A stretch of DNA of 64,000 bases from Chryseobacterium aahli. GTDB taxonomy: Bacteria; Bacteroidota; Bacteroidia; Flavobacteriales; Weeksellaceae. The position numbers were made by a program, and so were the translations under genes. The DNA is taken from assembly GCF_022699665.1 (NCBI RefSeq), contig NZ_JALDNB010000001.1, positions 186,001 through 250,000 of the forward strand. Direction: 5' to 3'. Positions 46,816 through 55,342 of the stretch are shown here, in pieces. Within the stretch, counting starts at the first letter, position 1. Every line of letters begins with the position of its first letter. The notes under the pieces were generated by a model that did no database searches, had not been told where the DNA came from, and saw nothing but the letters and a program-made list of their open reading frames with translations.

Positions 46816-47250
46816 TTAAAACGTTGAAATTCTGCTTAAGCATGCAACTAATTCTGGTAAACTGTATACGCCATCATTTATAAGAATACATTTATCTTTA
46901 TTTCCAAATGAGTTAGCAGTGTATATTTTTTGATTATCAATGATAAATAGTACTTTGTTTTTGTTTCCGAAAGAATTTGCAGAATAAACTTTTTGACCAT
47001 CTATAACAAGCACTATTTTGTCTTTATTTCCAAAAGAATTTGCAGAATAGACCTTTTGACCATCAATAATAAGTATCATCTTGTTATTGTTTCCGAAAGA
47101 ATTAGCGGTATATATTTTTTGATTATCAATAATAAGTACTACTTTGTCTTTATTTCCAAAGGAATTTACAGAATAAATTTTTTGATTATCTATTATAAAA
47201 ATTACTTTATCCTTGTTTCCAAAAGAATTTGCAATATAAATTTTAGTCAT
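46816..47250 (-). CDS. Protein of six 21-residue tandem repeats, no known family
   Basis: A 144-residue protein made of six repeats (residues 3-23, 24-44, 45-65, 66-86, 87-107, 108-128) of the form KIYxANSFGNKDKVxxIIDNQ, then a 16-residue tail VYSLPELVACLSRIS. Each repeat holds two likely beta strands (IYSANSFG, KVVLIIDN) separated by a GNKDK turn, so a small beta-propeller, beta-solenoid or self-assembling fold is likely. There is no signal peptide. Every unit carries NSFGN. It is the second gene of an operon behind 47266-47616 (15-base gap). I do not recognise a family. Confidence 0.75.
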   Translation of the reverse strand: MTKIYIANSFGNKDKVIFIIDNQKIYSVNSFGNKDKVVLIIDNQKIYTANSFGNNNKMILIIDGQKVYSANSFGNKDKIVLVIDGQKVYSANSFGNKNKVLFIIDNQKIYTANSFGNKDKCILINDGVYSLPELVACLSRISTF

Positions 47251-47265
47251 ATTTATTTATTTTAA

Positions 47266-47616
47266 TTAATTTTTGGTTTCAGTTGATAAAATATTGGAAG
47301 TTACTTGTAAAATATTTTCAATGTTTTTTCTGTTTTTACCCATGTCGAAAGCACCGCCAAACATCATACCTGTTTTTGGAGAAGATGTTATTGATACTTT
47401 CGTTAAGCTATCAGAAATTATTGTAAGCTGGATTGGAATATTTTCTCCCCAGCTGAATAGACTTACTCCTGCTTTTACTAGGATTCGTCCAGATAATTTG
47501 TCTGCGTTCTCAATTTTCATTCCATTAATTTTAGGAATGGCTTTGCATAGTGCATCAAATACTTTTTCTTTATTAAATGGAAATTCACTTTCTCCATTAT
47601 GATCTAAAAATGCCAT
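47266..47616 (-). CDS. Conserved hypothetical protein, SRPBCC-like length
   Basis: A 116-residue protein: MAFLDHNGESEFPFNKEKVF, the strand ADKLSGRILVKAGVSLFSWG, ENIPIQLTIISDSLTKVSIT, then SSPKTGMMFGGAFDMGKN and a C-terminal helix. This pattern recurs in bacteria as a conserved protein of unknown function with a helix-grip-like order. No signal or membrane helix. It opens the two-gene unit with the repeat protein, whose segment is flanked by two copies of the gcvP terminator. Function unknown. Confidence 0.72.
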   Translation of the reverse strand: MAFLDHNGESEFPFNKEKVFDALCKAIPKINGMKIENADKLSGRILVKAGVSLFSWGENIPIQLTIISDSLTKVSITSSPKTGMMFGGAFDMGKNRKNIENILQVTSNILSTETKN

Positions 47617-47694
47617 AATTTATTATTTAAATATTTTCGTAAATATGATTACTAAATATTTAAATTCCTTACGGGAATCCATAAAAACATTTAG

Positions 47695-47733
47695 ATATAA
47701 TAAATCCCTTTCAGTTTTGAGAGGGATTTTTTT
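47695..47733 (+). repeat. Second copy of the gcvP terminator (39-base direct repeat)
   Basis: Matches 46729-46767 at 38 of 39 bases. It is oriented for plus-strand transcripts, but the genes between the copies are on the minus strand, so it ends no obvious gene. The segment 46768-47694 lies between the copies. Confidence 0.85.
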
Positions 47734-47886
47734 GGGTAGAAATTGTTTTGAGTTGTGTTTAAGGTTTGGAACTTTGCGAAAGTGGGGCAATGGGGGGTAT
47801 ATATTTTCAATTTTGCGTAAAATGTTGAACCAAAGAACAAACGTTGAACTTTGCAGTTTAGCCTCACTATTATAGCGGAAGTAGTT

Positions 47887-48624
47887 TTATTTCCCACTCA
47901 TATTTTGCTCATAAAAATCTGTAAATTTGTTTATAAGTTCATCTAAATTTTCTCTGTTAAATTCTCCAAAACCTAAAGTCATAATGTGTCCTTCGGTATT
48001 ATTTGATAAAATACGGTTGAAATTTTCGATATAAGTATGAGCGTGTCCTTGCGATTGTAATTCCGCATTTATCATTTTCATCCAATATTTTTCGTCTTTT
48101 TCGTCTATCGAGTAAGTTAAATAGGGTAGAATAAAAGGAACAAATTTATCATATTGCTTATTTTTGTGTGGATTTAAATTGTCATTTGGCCAAACCCTGA
48201 AATTTTCATGTAAGTTTAAATTTTCAGATTTAACAATTGTAGCTGTTTCATTTTTCGCAATTTCTGAAATAATTTCCCCCTTATTTTGAGCATATAACCA
48301 AAACCAAGCTAAATCCCAAGCTGTTGCACCTTTGTGATTTATTAAGTTATAAGGATGAAATATTGAGTCTATTGCAACATAACCTTTTCCATTTCCGACT
48401 GTGTTTCTAATAATTTCTATTAAATCATCGTGATTGGAAATTTTTTGCATCGGATTTCCATTTATAAAGCCATAAATATAATTTGATGTCCAATTTGAAG
48501 GTTTATAATATTTGTTGTTACTGATATCTTCGTTATTTTTTTCAGATCGTGAACTCAATTTTTCATTCTCGTTTAATTCATTCTCTTTTTGCTGTTTGGT
48601 TTTGAAAAAGTCAAAAATTCCCAT
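47887..48624 (-). CDS. Hypothetical protein of 245 residues
   Basis: A soluble 245-residue protein. The first 40 residues are basic and then acidic, Asn/Lys/Glu-rich and probably disordered (FFKTKQQKENELNENEK). The rest has recognisable blocks SNYIYGFINGNPMQKIS, GNGKGYVAIDSIFHPYNLIN, WDLAWFWLYAQNKGEI and a C-terminal helix NLDELINKFTDFYEQN. I do not recognise the family. The low GC content and hypothetical status fit an accessory gene. No partner gene is adjacent: the pectate lyase upstream reads the other way. Confidence 0.65.
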   Translation of the reverse strand: MGIFDFFKTKQQKENELNENEKLSSRSEKNNEDISNNKYYKPSNWTSNYIYGFINGNPMQKISNHDDLIEIIRNTVGNGKGYVAIDSIFHPYNLINHKGATAWDLAWFWLYAQNKGEIISEIAKNETATIVKSENLNLHENFRVWPNDNLNPHKNKQYDKFVPFILPYLTYSIDEKDEKYWMKMINAELQSQGHAHTYIENFNRILSNNTEGHIMTLGFGEFNRENLDELINKFTDFYEQNMSGK

Positions 48625-48971
48625 ATTTGTCGATTGTTGGTTTACTATTTCTGCTAAGATTTGTCTTCACGCAGTGCATAAATCCAAACTATAATCAAAT
48701 ATAAAAAAAAAAAGTCTTCCGAAAACGGTTAATTTGTTATAATCAATTTTAATTAATTCGAACATGAAACAAAAAGCATGAGAAAGGCAACTTAAATTAG
48801 ATATGTTTTTCTCCTATTAATCGTACTAACAATCTGGTTGATTAAACAAAAATTTTACCCTTTTGTCTGATGTTTTATCGTAATTGATTGATTTATAGTG
48901 TTCAGCAGGATGGTGCAGGATGCTCATTTTTCTTGATGTGGGTAGTTTAGTTTAAACAAAATTAATATTAC
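48625..48971. other. Divergent intergenic region
   Basis: About 350 bases of AT-rich DNA between two divergent genes. An A run of 11 lies near 48703. I see no clear promoter consensus and no gene. Confidence 0.4.
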
Positions 48972-51900
48972 ATGAACAAGAAAACTTTACTCATTAAGCA
49001 AGCTTTTAAATCTTTATTGCTTTGTGGAATTACCTTATCGACTGCAGGTATAGATGCGCAGACACTGGCATTTCCGGAAGCTACCGGTTTTGGTAGATAT
49101 ACTACAGGAGCAAGAGGAGCAGCAAACCCTCAAATCTATTTAGTTACCAATCTTAATGATAGCGGTGCAGGTTCTTTCCGTGATGCGGTGAGCCAGCCGG
49201 GAAGATTTGTCATCTTTAAAGTGGGAGGAATTGTTAATTTACAATCGGTTGTAGCTGTTGCTGCCAATACTACGATTGCGGGACAAACCGCTCCGGGAGA
49301 AGGGATTTTGTTTTTAGGACCTAGAGTATCATTTTCAGGATCGAGTAATACCATTGCCAGATATATGCGTATCCGTTATGGCGGAACGTCGCAAAATCAG
49401 GATGCATCGGGAATTTCCAACGGTGCGAATATCATTTTGGATCACATGACGTTTACCTGGGGAACAGATGAGGTTTTCTCTATCAACTGGGATAATAATG
49501 GCACTAGTCCTGATAATATTACCATTCAAAATTCAATTATCGGACAGGGATTACATCGTCATAATCATTCTGCGGGAGGTTTGATGCAACCGTCTGCCGG
49601 AGGGAAAATCAGTTTAATCGGAAATTTATATATCTGTAATAAAACTCGAAATAATAAAGTAAAAGGAATCAACGAGTTTGTAAACAATGTAGTTTACAAT
49701 TGGGGGAATTATGGAAATACATACGGGCACACTCAGTCTGGAGAAGCGTACATTATGGGCGGTGATTCTGCGGGAAGTTCTTTTGTAAATATCATCAACA
49801 ATTATTTTATTGGGGGTCCGAATACGAACGGCGCAGTAACTACGCCTTTCAGTGTAGGAAATGCCAACTTTAATTTATATGGTTCAGGAAATTATTTTGA
49901 TAATAATAAAAACGGAGTTTTAGATGGAGCACTCGTTCCTTCTGATTTAACTGGATTTCCTGTTGGAGATATAACGGCAATACAGTCGACTTCTTATGAT
50001 TATCCGATGAAGAACCCGACACTAACGGCTCAGGGAGCATTTGATAATATCATTGCAGGCGTGGGAGCATCTTATCCGAAACGTGATCAGGTAGATGGTC
50101 TGATGATTTCAGATCTTCAGTCGAAAGGAACAACTGCTGCGTATGTGTATGTGCAAACTGATTTAACCACTCAATTTGGGTTTACCAATGGTGGTGCAGG
50201 TCATATTTACGGTGCTCCGGCTCCGTTAGATACAGACAATGATGGGATGCCCGATGCATGGGAAACTGCAAACGGATTGAATCCAAATGTTGCAGATGCA
50301 TTAAACGTAAGCACAACAAATGCTCCTTATCTGAATATTGAGGTTTACATTAACGGTTTACCTAATACACCTGCTCCGGATTTTGTTATCCCACCATCAG
50401 GGGTGAATTTTACGAATGCTTTGACATCGGGAACTCCAGCTACTAGTTCTTTAACTGTAAATTGGAGTGATAATGCAACGAATGAAACCAATTATGTATT
50501 AGAACGTTCTCCGAATGGAACTACGTTTACAACCATTGCAACATTGCCTGCGAATACAACAAGTTATAATGAAACAGGTTTAACACCGAATACTCAGTAT
50601 TATTACAGAGTCAAAGCGACCAATGCTACCGATTCTTCGGTTTATACAGCAAATGCGTCCATCACTACACCACCAGTTCCATCAGCTCCTACAAAAGCAA
50701 CCACTCCAACACCGACAAATGGCTTTAATGATGTGCAGTTGACGAATGGAAATTTATTGTTAAAATGGACGGGCAGTACCAATACCACCAACTACACCGT
50801 TCATTTTGGAACAGATCCACAGAATTTAACAAATGTTGCAACAGTACCTTATTCCGCGACACCATCATATCAGTTAACTAATTTAAATACATCTACCAAT
50901 TATTACTGGAGAATTGATTCTTCAAATGCATTAGGTTCTATAACGGGAGATGTCTGGAGTTTCCGTGCATTGACGCCGAGTCTTGTCGGAAACTGGCCAT
51001 TCTCAGAAATTCCTTCTTCTGGTGAACAAATTGCAGACGTTACTTCTTACGCCAATAACGGAACCTTAAATGTTGCTTACGATAATGCGAATGTAAGAGT
51101 ACCGGGAAAAGAAAACTATGCCCTTGATTTGGCAACATCCCCGAACACGCCTTACATAGCGAGTATTCCGCATCAGGATCAGATTTTATTTAATACGAAT
51201 TCATTTACGGTTTCTTACTGGATGAAAGCTCCGGCAAGTATGATTCCGTCTTCTTCGGCAACCAGTCTTTATGTTTTGTGCAAAGGTTCATTTACAAAGA
51301 ATCTTACGACAGGAGCAACAGGTAAACGTTTTAATGTAGAAATCAAAGGCGGTCAGTTGAGATATGCGATTGATGATGACGTTACCAAAAAGGAAATCAC
51401 CTCGCCAATTGCCAATTATTTTACCAACAATTGGGTACACGTAGTGATCCAAAGGGATATTACCGCTCATAAAATGAGAATTTACACCAACGGAGTTTTG
51501 AGTTCTGAAGGAGATGAAACTGCGGTTACCGGAATTGGTGAAGCAAGTGATTTAGTGATCGGGAATATCGGGGAACTTGAATTTTTGGCAAGTACCAATG
51601 CTCCGGCTCCTTACAGAGGTGCATTTGATGAGTTGAAAATGTACAATTATGCCTTATCTCCAACGGAAATTTCTGCTTTGTACAATCAGGCAGTATTGGG
51701 CAATGCAGAATTCAGCATCAGTAAAAATGTGGGAAGCGTATATCCGAATCCAGTAAAAGACCAACTGTTCATTAAACTTCCTGAATATAAAAAATTAAGC
51801 TTAACGGCAACCGTAATGGACATGACCGGAAAGGTGATCATCAAAGAAAAGTTGAATGCCAACGGAAACGGAACTTTCAACCTGAATATGGGTGGCAGAA

Positions 51901-51974
51901 AAGTATCGGGAAATTATATTCTGAATGTTTCAGGAGACAACCTTAACAGCAACTTTAAAATTATTGTTCAGTAA
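48972..51974 (+). CDS. Secreted pectate lyase (PL1-like) with Fn3, LamG and T9SS domains
   Basis: A 1000-residue exported enzyme. Signal peptide about 1-29. A right-handed beta-helix of the pectate-lyase type (about 31-400) shows AFPEATGFGRYTTGARG, TNLNDSGAGSFRDAVSQPG, TTIAGQTAPGEGI and LDHMTFTWGTDEVFSI. A DTDNDGMPDAWE calcium-binding repeat is at about 417-428. Two fibronectin-like domains (about 475-565 and 575-670), a LamG/concanavalin-like domain (about 685-895) and a type A T9SS sorting domain (about 915-1000, VYPNPVKDQLFIKL) follow. It should cleave pectin-like polymers at the cell surface. Promoter not obvious. Confidence 0.9.
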   Translation: MNKKTLLIKQAFKSLLLCGITLSTAGIDAQTLAFPEATGFGRYTTGARGAANPQIYLVTNLNDSGAGSFRDAVSQPGRFVIFKVGGIVNLQSVVAVAANTTIAGQTAPGEGILFLGPRVSFSGSSNTIARYMRIRYGGTSQNQDASGISNGANIILDHMTFTWGTDEVFSINWDNNGTSPDNITIQNSIIGQGLHRHNHSAGGLMQPSAGGKISLIGNLYICNKTRNNKVKGINEFVNNVVYNWGNYGNTYGHTQSGEAYIMGGDSAGSSFVNIINNYFIGGPNTNGAVTTPFSVGNANFNLYGSGNYFDNNKNGVLDGALVPSDLTGFPVGDITAIQSTSYDYPMKNPTLTAQGAFDNIIAGVGASYPKRDQVDGLMISDLQSKGTTAAYVYVQTDLTTQFGFTNGGAGHIYGAPAPLDTDNDGMPDAWETANGLNPNVADALNVSTTNAPYLNIEVYINGLPNTPAPDFVIPPSGVNFTNALTSGTPATSSLTVNWSDNATNETNYVLERSPNGTTFTTIATLPANTTSYNETGLTPNTQYYYRVKATNATDSSVYTANASITTPPVPSAPTKATTPTPTNGFNDVQLTNGNLLLKWTGSTNTTNYTVHFGTDPQNLTNVATVPYSATPSYQLTNLNTSTNYYWRIDSSNALGSITGDVWSFRALTPSLVGNWPFSEIPSSGEQIADVTSYANNGTLNVAYDNANVRVPGKENYALDLATSPNTPYIASIPHQDQILFNTNSFTVSYWMKAPASMIPSSSATSLYVLCKGSFTKNLTTGATGKRFNVEIKGGQLRYAIDDDVTKKEITSPIANYFTNNWVHVVIQRDITAHKMRIYTNGVLSSEGDETAVTGIGEASDLVIGNIGELEFLASTNAPAPYRGAFDELKMYNYALSPTEISALYNQAVLGNAEFSISKNVGSVYPNPVKDQLFIKLPEYKKLSLTATVMDMTGKVIIKEKLNANGNGTFNLNMGGRKVSGNYILNVSGDNLNSNFKIIVQ

Positions 51975-52017
51975 AAAATTAGAGCACACTTAGTTTATTT
52001 CATATTACATTAGAAGA

Positions 52018-52047
52018 TCCTTTCATTTATTTGAAAGGATTTTTTTG
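52018..52047 (+). terminator. Rho-independent terminator
   Basis: ATCCTTTCA and TGAAAGGAT arms with a 6-base loop and T7 run follow the pectate lyase gene. Confidence 0.85.
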
Positions 52048-52139
52048 TTTTTACGCTTTTGAAACCACCCGTCTTTCATTCTGAAAAATCCGCCCCTCCG
52101 TGGTAGGGGAATTGTTGCGGCGCATGGATAGAGTTAAAA

Positions 52140-52195
52140 ATTCCCCTCCTTTGGAGAGGTGGCGAAAATTGGAAAAATTTTTGACGGGGTGGTTT
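52140..52195. repeat. Dispersed intergenic element, second copy
   Basis: TTCCCCTCC, GAGGTGGCGAAAATT and GACGGGGTGGTT match the first part of 40608-40757. A shorter related CCCCTCC/AGGGGA palindrome lies just before, near 52093-52110. Confidence 0.7.
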
Positions 52196-52331
52196 TGCTT
52201 GCTGATATGATAAATCCGATACTTTTATTTCTCAAATTCATATTCGTTTAAGACATCGTTTTACCTGTTTTCTTGGATTAAAATTGTTTTTTTTGAGTTA
52301 AAAACCCTTTTCAAAGTACATTTCATTCTAT

Positions 52332-52734
52332 TTATTGAATCTGCTTATATTTCAGAAACAGTTGTAAAGTGTTGAAATGTAGCAAATTGTACTTGATTGC
52401 CTCTTCCGTGTGGTTGATTGCTTCTTCGAAGTGGTTGATTGGCTCTTCGAAATGGTTGATTGTCTCTTCGGAATGGTTGATTGCCTCTACGAAATGATTG
52501 ATTGTTTCTCCGAAGTGCTTGAACGTTCTTACGAACTGATTGATTGCCTTAACTGAAGGCTTGACTACTATTTCTAAACGGTTGAAGCGGTTATCGAACT
52601 ACTTAAATGTTCTAACTTACAACTTTACCGGTTTTCAGATCAGCAATTTGTTTGATAAAGGTGAGATGTATTTTGGATTTGTTGTTTGTGGAATCTTGCA
52701 CATTAGCTGCATGATTGTTTTTAAATATCATCAT
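52332..52734 (-). pseudogene. Decayed gene with a 21-base (heptad) tandem repeat
   Basis: On the minus strand an ATG frame from 52734 reads MMIFKNNHAANVQDSTNNKS and HLTFIKQIADLKTGKVV to a TAG at 52612. The neighbouring frame then carries VRTFK, a TAG at 52599-52601, and FDNRFNRLEIVVKPSVKAIN, followed by repeats of the heptad INHFEEA (52390-52510) and an end KYNLLHFNTLQLFLKYKQIQ, TAA at 52332-52334. The 21-base period and the amphipathic heptads suggest a former coiled-coil protein, now broken by a frameshift and a stop. The plus-strand frame 52540-52836 over it is a shadow. The rest of the 51975-52909 gap holds no other gene. Confidence 0.5.
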
Positions 52735-52802
52735 TTTGTTTTTCTTAGGGCAGATAAGAGAATGTTTTTGAATGGAAGGGGACTGGAGTTTTTTTTAAAT
52801 GA

Positions 52803-52825
52803 CAAAACCTCGCTAGGGCGAGGTT
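52803..52825 (-). terminator. Hairpin, likely terminator of the 52910 gene
   Basis: AACCTCGC/GCGAGGTT hairpin followed on the minus strand by TTTT, about 85 bases after the stop of the minus-strand gene at 52910. Confidence 0.5.
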
Positions 52826-52909
52826 GCTTATGTTAAAAAGTTTTTCATTTATTGCAACATGAGCTAGACGCTCGTATTAGCTGAGGAAAAGCTTATAAGT
52901 AAATGTTAT

Positions 52910-54028
52910 TTAATCTCCTCTTTTTTTAATCTTATCATATTCACCATAAGTATCAACTTCTTGTGCATGAACTCTGATTGAATTTAAGTTTGAATTTATT
53001 CCTTTTTCCTCATAAAATTGCTCTAATGTTTCTATCGTAATCCATCTGCTTCCAGCTATATTATTAACAAAAAGTTCTTCAAAAATACTACCTTTTATAC
53101 TTTTGTCTTTGATAGATTTCCGAGTTAATTTCCCATCCCTATCAAGTAATGCTAATGTTTGACATAATGGAATATGGTAACCAGATGTTATTAGTTTACT
53201 ATCGCTATGCTGCAGTTTTGCTGTTGGTCTTAAGAATGCCGCACAGTATGGAAATCTATATTCATCACGTCTTTCATCAGGCCCCTCGCAAAAACTAGAA
53301 TCACAAATGTGATTTTTCATTTTTGTTAACTGTGAACGCATATTACTAGAAGCTGATTCATATAAAGTATTATTATTCCAAGCCTTATATTGCATATGTG
53401 CGAATCTAACGGTTTCATTTTCCATGTTAAAATGTTCATATACTAAATCCACACCTAAAATTGTTTCATCATTATCAGGATGTAAAAGCCGTAATCTTAA
53501 TATTTTATCTTTTGTAATTGCATAGTCCTTGTAATGATCATTTTCATAAATAGGTTTTCCAAAAAAATCTTCTCTAGATCTTAGATAAAAATCATGATTC
53601 AGACTTTTATGTTCAGATTGAGTTCTTGGAGTAAAGTATTCTTTAGCGGCTACCAAACCAAACTTTCTTTTTTTAAGAAAAGTATTGTTTTCGATTTTGG
53701 TTTTTAATATTTTTTCGAGATTATCTAATTCTTGTTGGATTAGTATAATTGGATCTATAGTTTGCTCTTCATCTGAAATAGCTTCTGCCATTTCCTTGTA
53801 GTATTTTACTATTTCATTTTCATTTTTTGAGACTAACAGACTGATTATTGAGTCATATAAATTTGGATCTAAATCATGTATTATGCTAAAAGCAAATTCA
53901 TATGTTATTGGTATAGTAGCATTTTTAGCAAGAGTGACTGATTCTCTTATAGCGTTTACAGTTTGAAATGCTAAGTCTCTCCTTTCGTCTTCGGGAATTT
54001 CTTGATTTGAAAAATAGTCGTTTGACAT
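52910..54028 (-). CDS. Hypothetical protein with possible PD-(D/E)XK-like nuclease motif
   Basis: A 372-residue soluble protein of unknown family. Residues 1-115 are helical. Around 190-215 the sequence GVDLVYEHFNMENETVRFAH followed by MQYK gives an Asp194 then Gln-x-Lys (213-215), the spacing of PD-(D/E)XK-type nucleases (QxK variant). Four cysteines follow (242, 247, 262, 289), possibly a zinc site. The last third is helical with repeated IKDKSIKG. It lies next to the two membrane-associated ORFs at 54225-55171 on the same strand. The motif match is by eye, so the nuclease role is only a hypothesis. Confidence 0.6.
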   Translation of the reverse strand: MSNDYFSNQEIPEDERRDLAFQTVNAIRESVTLAKNATIPITYEFAFSIIHDLDPNLYDSIISLLVSKNENEIVKYYKEMAEAISDEEQTIDPIILIQQELDNLEKILKTKIENNTFLKKRKFGLVAAKEYFTPRTQSEHKSLNHDFYLRSREDFFGKPIYENDHYKDYAITKDKILRLRLLHPDNDETILGVDLVYEHFNMENETVRFAHMQYKAWNNNTLYESASSNMRSQLTKMKNHICDSSFCEGPDERRDEYRFPYCAAFLRPTAKLQHSDSKLITSGYHIPLCQTLALLDRDGKLTRKSIKDKSIKGSIFEELFVNNIAGSRWITIETLEQFYEEKGINSNLNSIRVHAQEVDTYGEYDKIKKRGD

Positions 54029-54224
54029 ATCATATGTTTTTGAAGTTACTCTTAGAAATATTGTATACTTTAATCAATATAAATTTCTCAGTTTAATAAA
54101 ACAAAAGTGTCATGTCAAATCTGCTTTAGAAATAACAAATCTAATATAGGCGACACTTTAAATATTTCATTAACAGAATTTATAGTTTAATCCTAGAACT
54201 CTATGTTACTTTTAGAAAATTCTT

Positions 54225-54656
54225 TTAATTTAAAAAAGGATCTATTTTTAATCTTGCCTCAATAAGTTTTGGTAATTTCTCTTTTGCTAAACTCAATTTT
54301 TCATCTGATACTACTTGGTTGTTAGATTTTTTATAAAGTTTAGCAAGATTATATTCTCCTATTCCAATGCTGCTATTTGCCATATTGGCATAGATTATTA
54401 AATTTTCTATTAAATCAATAGTTTTAGAAACTAAATTTATATCATTTGATGTTATCGCAATTGCTGTTAATCTATCCATTTCGGACCAATACGATGTGAT
54501 ATTTGGAAGTGTCAAATACCTTTCAACTTGATTATTAAGACCATAAATCCCACATAGATAAGCAATAACTTCATTTTGATCTCCAAAATGTTTATCATTA
54601 TCATCCTCAATTTTTGTCACTTTACGTCTAACCATCAATGTTAAAATAGAAGTCAA
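54225..54656 (-). CDS. C-terminal part of a membrane protein, apparently in -1 frame to 54689-55171
   Basis: A 143-codon frame without a convincing start: its first residues would be a TTG inside a hydrophobic stretch (TSILTLMV). Extending the frame upstream, it continues without a stop through NTITDDNFGSILKNN and ELILIASL right up to the A7 run at 54724-54730, where the preceding ORF stops 33 bases later in the other frame. So this is most likely the C-terminal half of a 315-residue protein made by a -1 shift, or the result of a one-base mutation. The C-terminal part is all helical with no known domain. Confidence 0.6.
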   Translation of the reverse strand: MTSILTLMVRRKVTKIEDDNDKHFGDQNEVIAYLCGIYGLNNQVERYLTLPNITSYWSEMDRLTAIAITSNDINLVSKTIDLIENLIIYANMANSSIGIGEYNLAKLYKKSNNQVVSDEKLSLAKEKLPKLIEARLKIDPFLN

Positions 54657-54688
54657 TGAAGCTATTAGTATTAGCTCCTTATTGTTTT

Positions 54689-55171
54689 TTAAGATAGATC
54701 CAAAATTATCATCTGTAATAGTGTTTTTTTCTCTTCTCCAAGTACTCCTTTTCCTCGCAACTTAACAATAGGTCTATCGGGAAAGATATATTTAGAGGAA
54801 GCCAAAATTGATACTCGGTAGCTTTCTTCAGGATTCAAAGAATTTGTTTTTAAATCTATCTCTTGTTTTAATATACTATCCCTTATAGATATGGGAGATT
54901 CAGAATTAACTCTATATTCTTTAATAGATGCTGGATTAACATTAATTTTACAAACTACATCCTCAGCGATTTCATTTCCTGTGTTTTCAATAGTAATATG
55001 ATAAATATTTAATTTCTCAGTTTGACTTTCGAACGGTAATATTTTTTCAACTGAATATTGAATTTTGGGTTTTTTATTTTGTATATAATATAAAATAATT
55101 CCTCCAATAACTGTAACGGCAATTGATATCAGAGCGGTTATAAATCCTGTTTTAAGGTTTTTTAAATCCAT
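54689..55171 (-). CDS. Membrane protein with beta-sandwich extracytoplasmic domain, 5' half
   Basis: A 160-residue frame with one N-terminal membrane helix (residues 9-30, FITALISIAVTVIGGIILYY), then a predicted beta-sandwich (about 38-140, IQYSVEKILPFESQTEKLNI with ENTGNEIAEDVVCKINV), the pattern of CARDB-like or adhesion domains. It stops at 54689-54691 soon after an A7 run (54724-54730) at codons K148 and K149. A -1 shift there would join it to the next frame and add a second membrane helix and a helical domain. Either form might be made. Function unknown. Confidence 0.65.
   Translation of the reverse strand: MDLKNLKTGFITALISIAVTVIGGIILYYIQNKKPKIQYSVEKILPFESQTEKLNIYHITIENTGNEIAEDVVCKINVNPASIKEYRVNSESPISIRDSILKQEIDLKTNSLNPEESYRVSILASSKYIFPDRPIVKLRGKGVLGEEKKTLLQMIILDLS
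54724..54730 (-). other. A7 run, candidate frameshift site
   Basis: Minus-strand reading GAG AAA AAA ACA: seven A let the ribosome slip one base back to read AAC ACT, which opens the frame of 54225-54656. Similar A6 to A7 slips are used by insertion sequences. A one-base sequencing or mutational change would look the same. Confidence 0.45.
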
Positions 55172-55342
55172 GGTTATAGTTTGATTATGAATTGAATATC
55201 ATATAAATTTGCATCTTTGCTTTTAACTATATGATATTTTGTTAAAAATAAATAAATATTCAATCAAAAGCAATTTATTTCAAACCCAAATGAAAAAAGC
55301 CAAAGTTCTCACTTCAGCTTCAATCATAAAATCATTATGTTT

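Noticed and set aside
46993..47265. Plus-strand frame opposite the 21-residue repeat protein
   Set aside because: A 63-base period keeps every frame open, so the antisense is open by default; the minus frame has a clean ATG and an operon partner.
47273..47602. Plus-strand frame opposite the conserved hypothetical gene
   Set aside because: Shadow of the minus-strand gene at 47266-47616, which has recognisable conserved sequence blocks.
52540..52836. Plus-strand frame of 98 residues
   Set aside because: It runs antisense to the decayed heptad gene and has no recognisable domain; the minus reading explains the 21-base repeat better.
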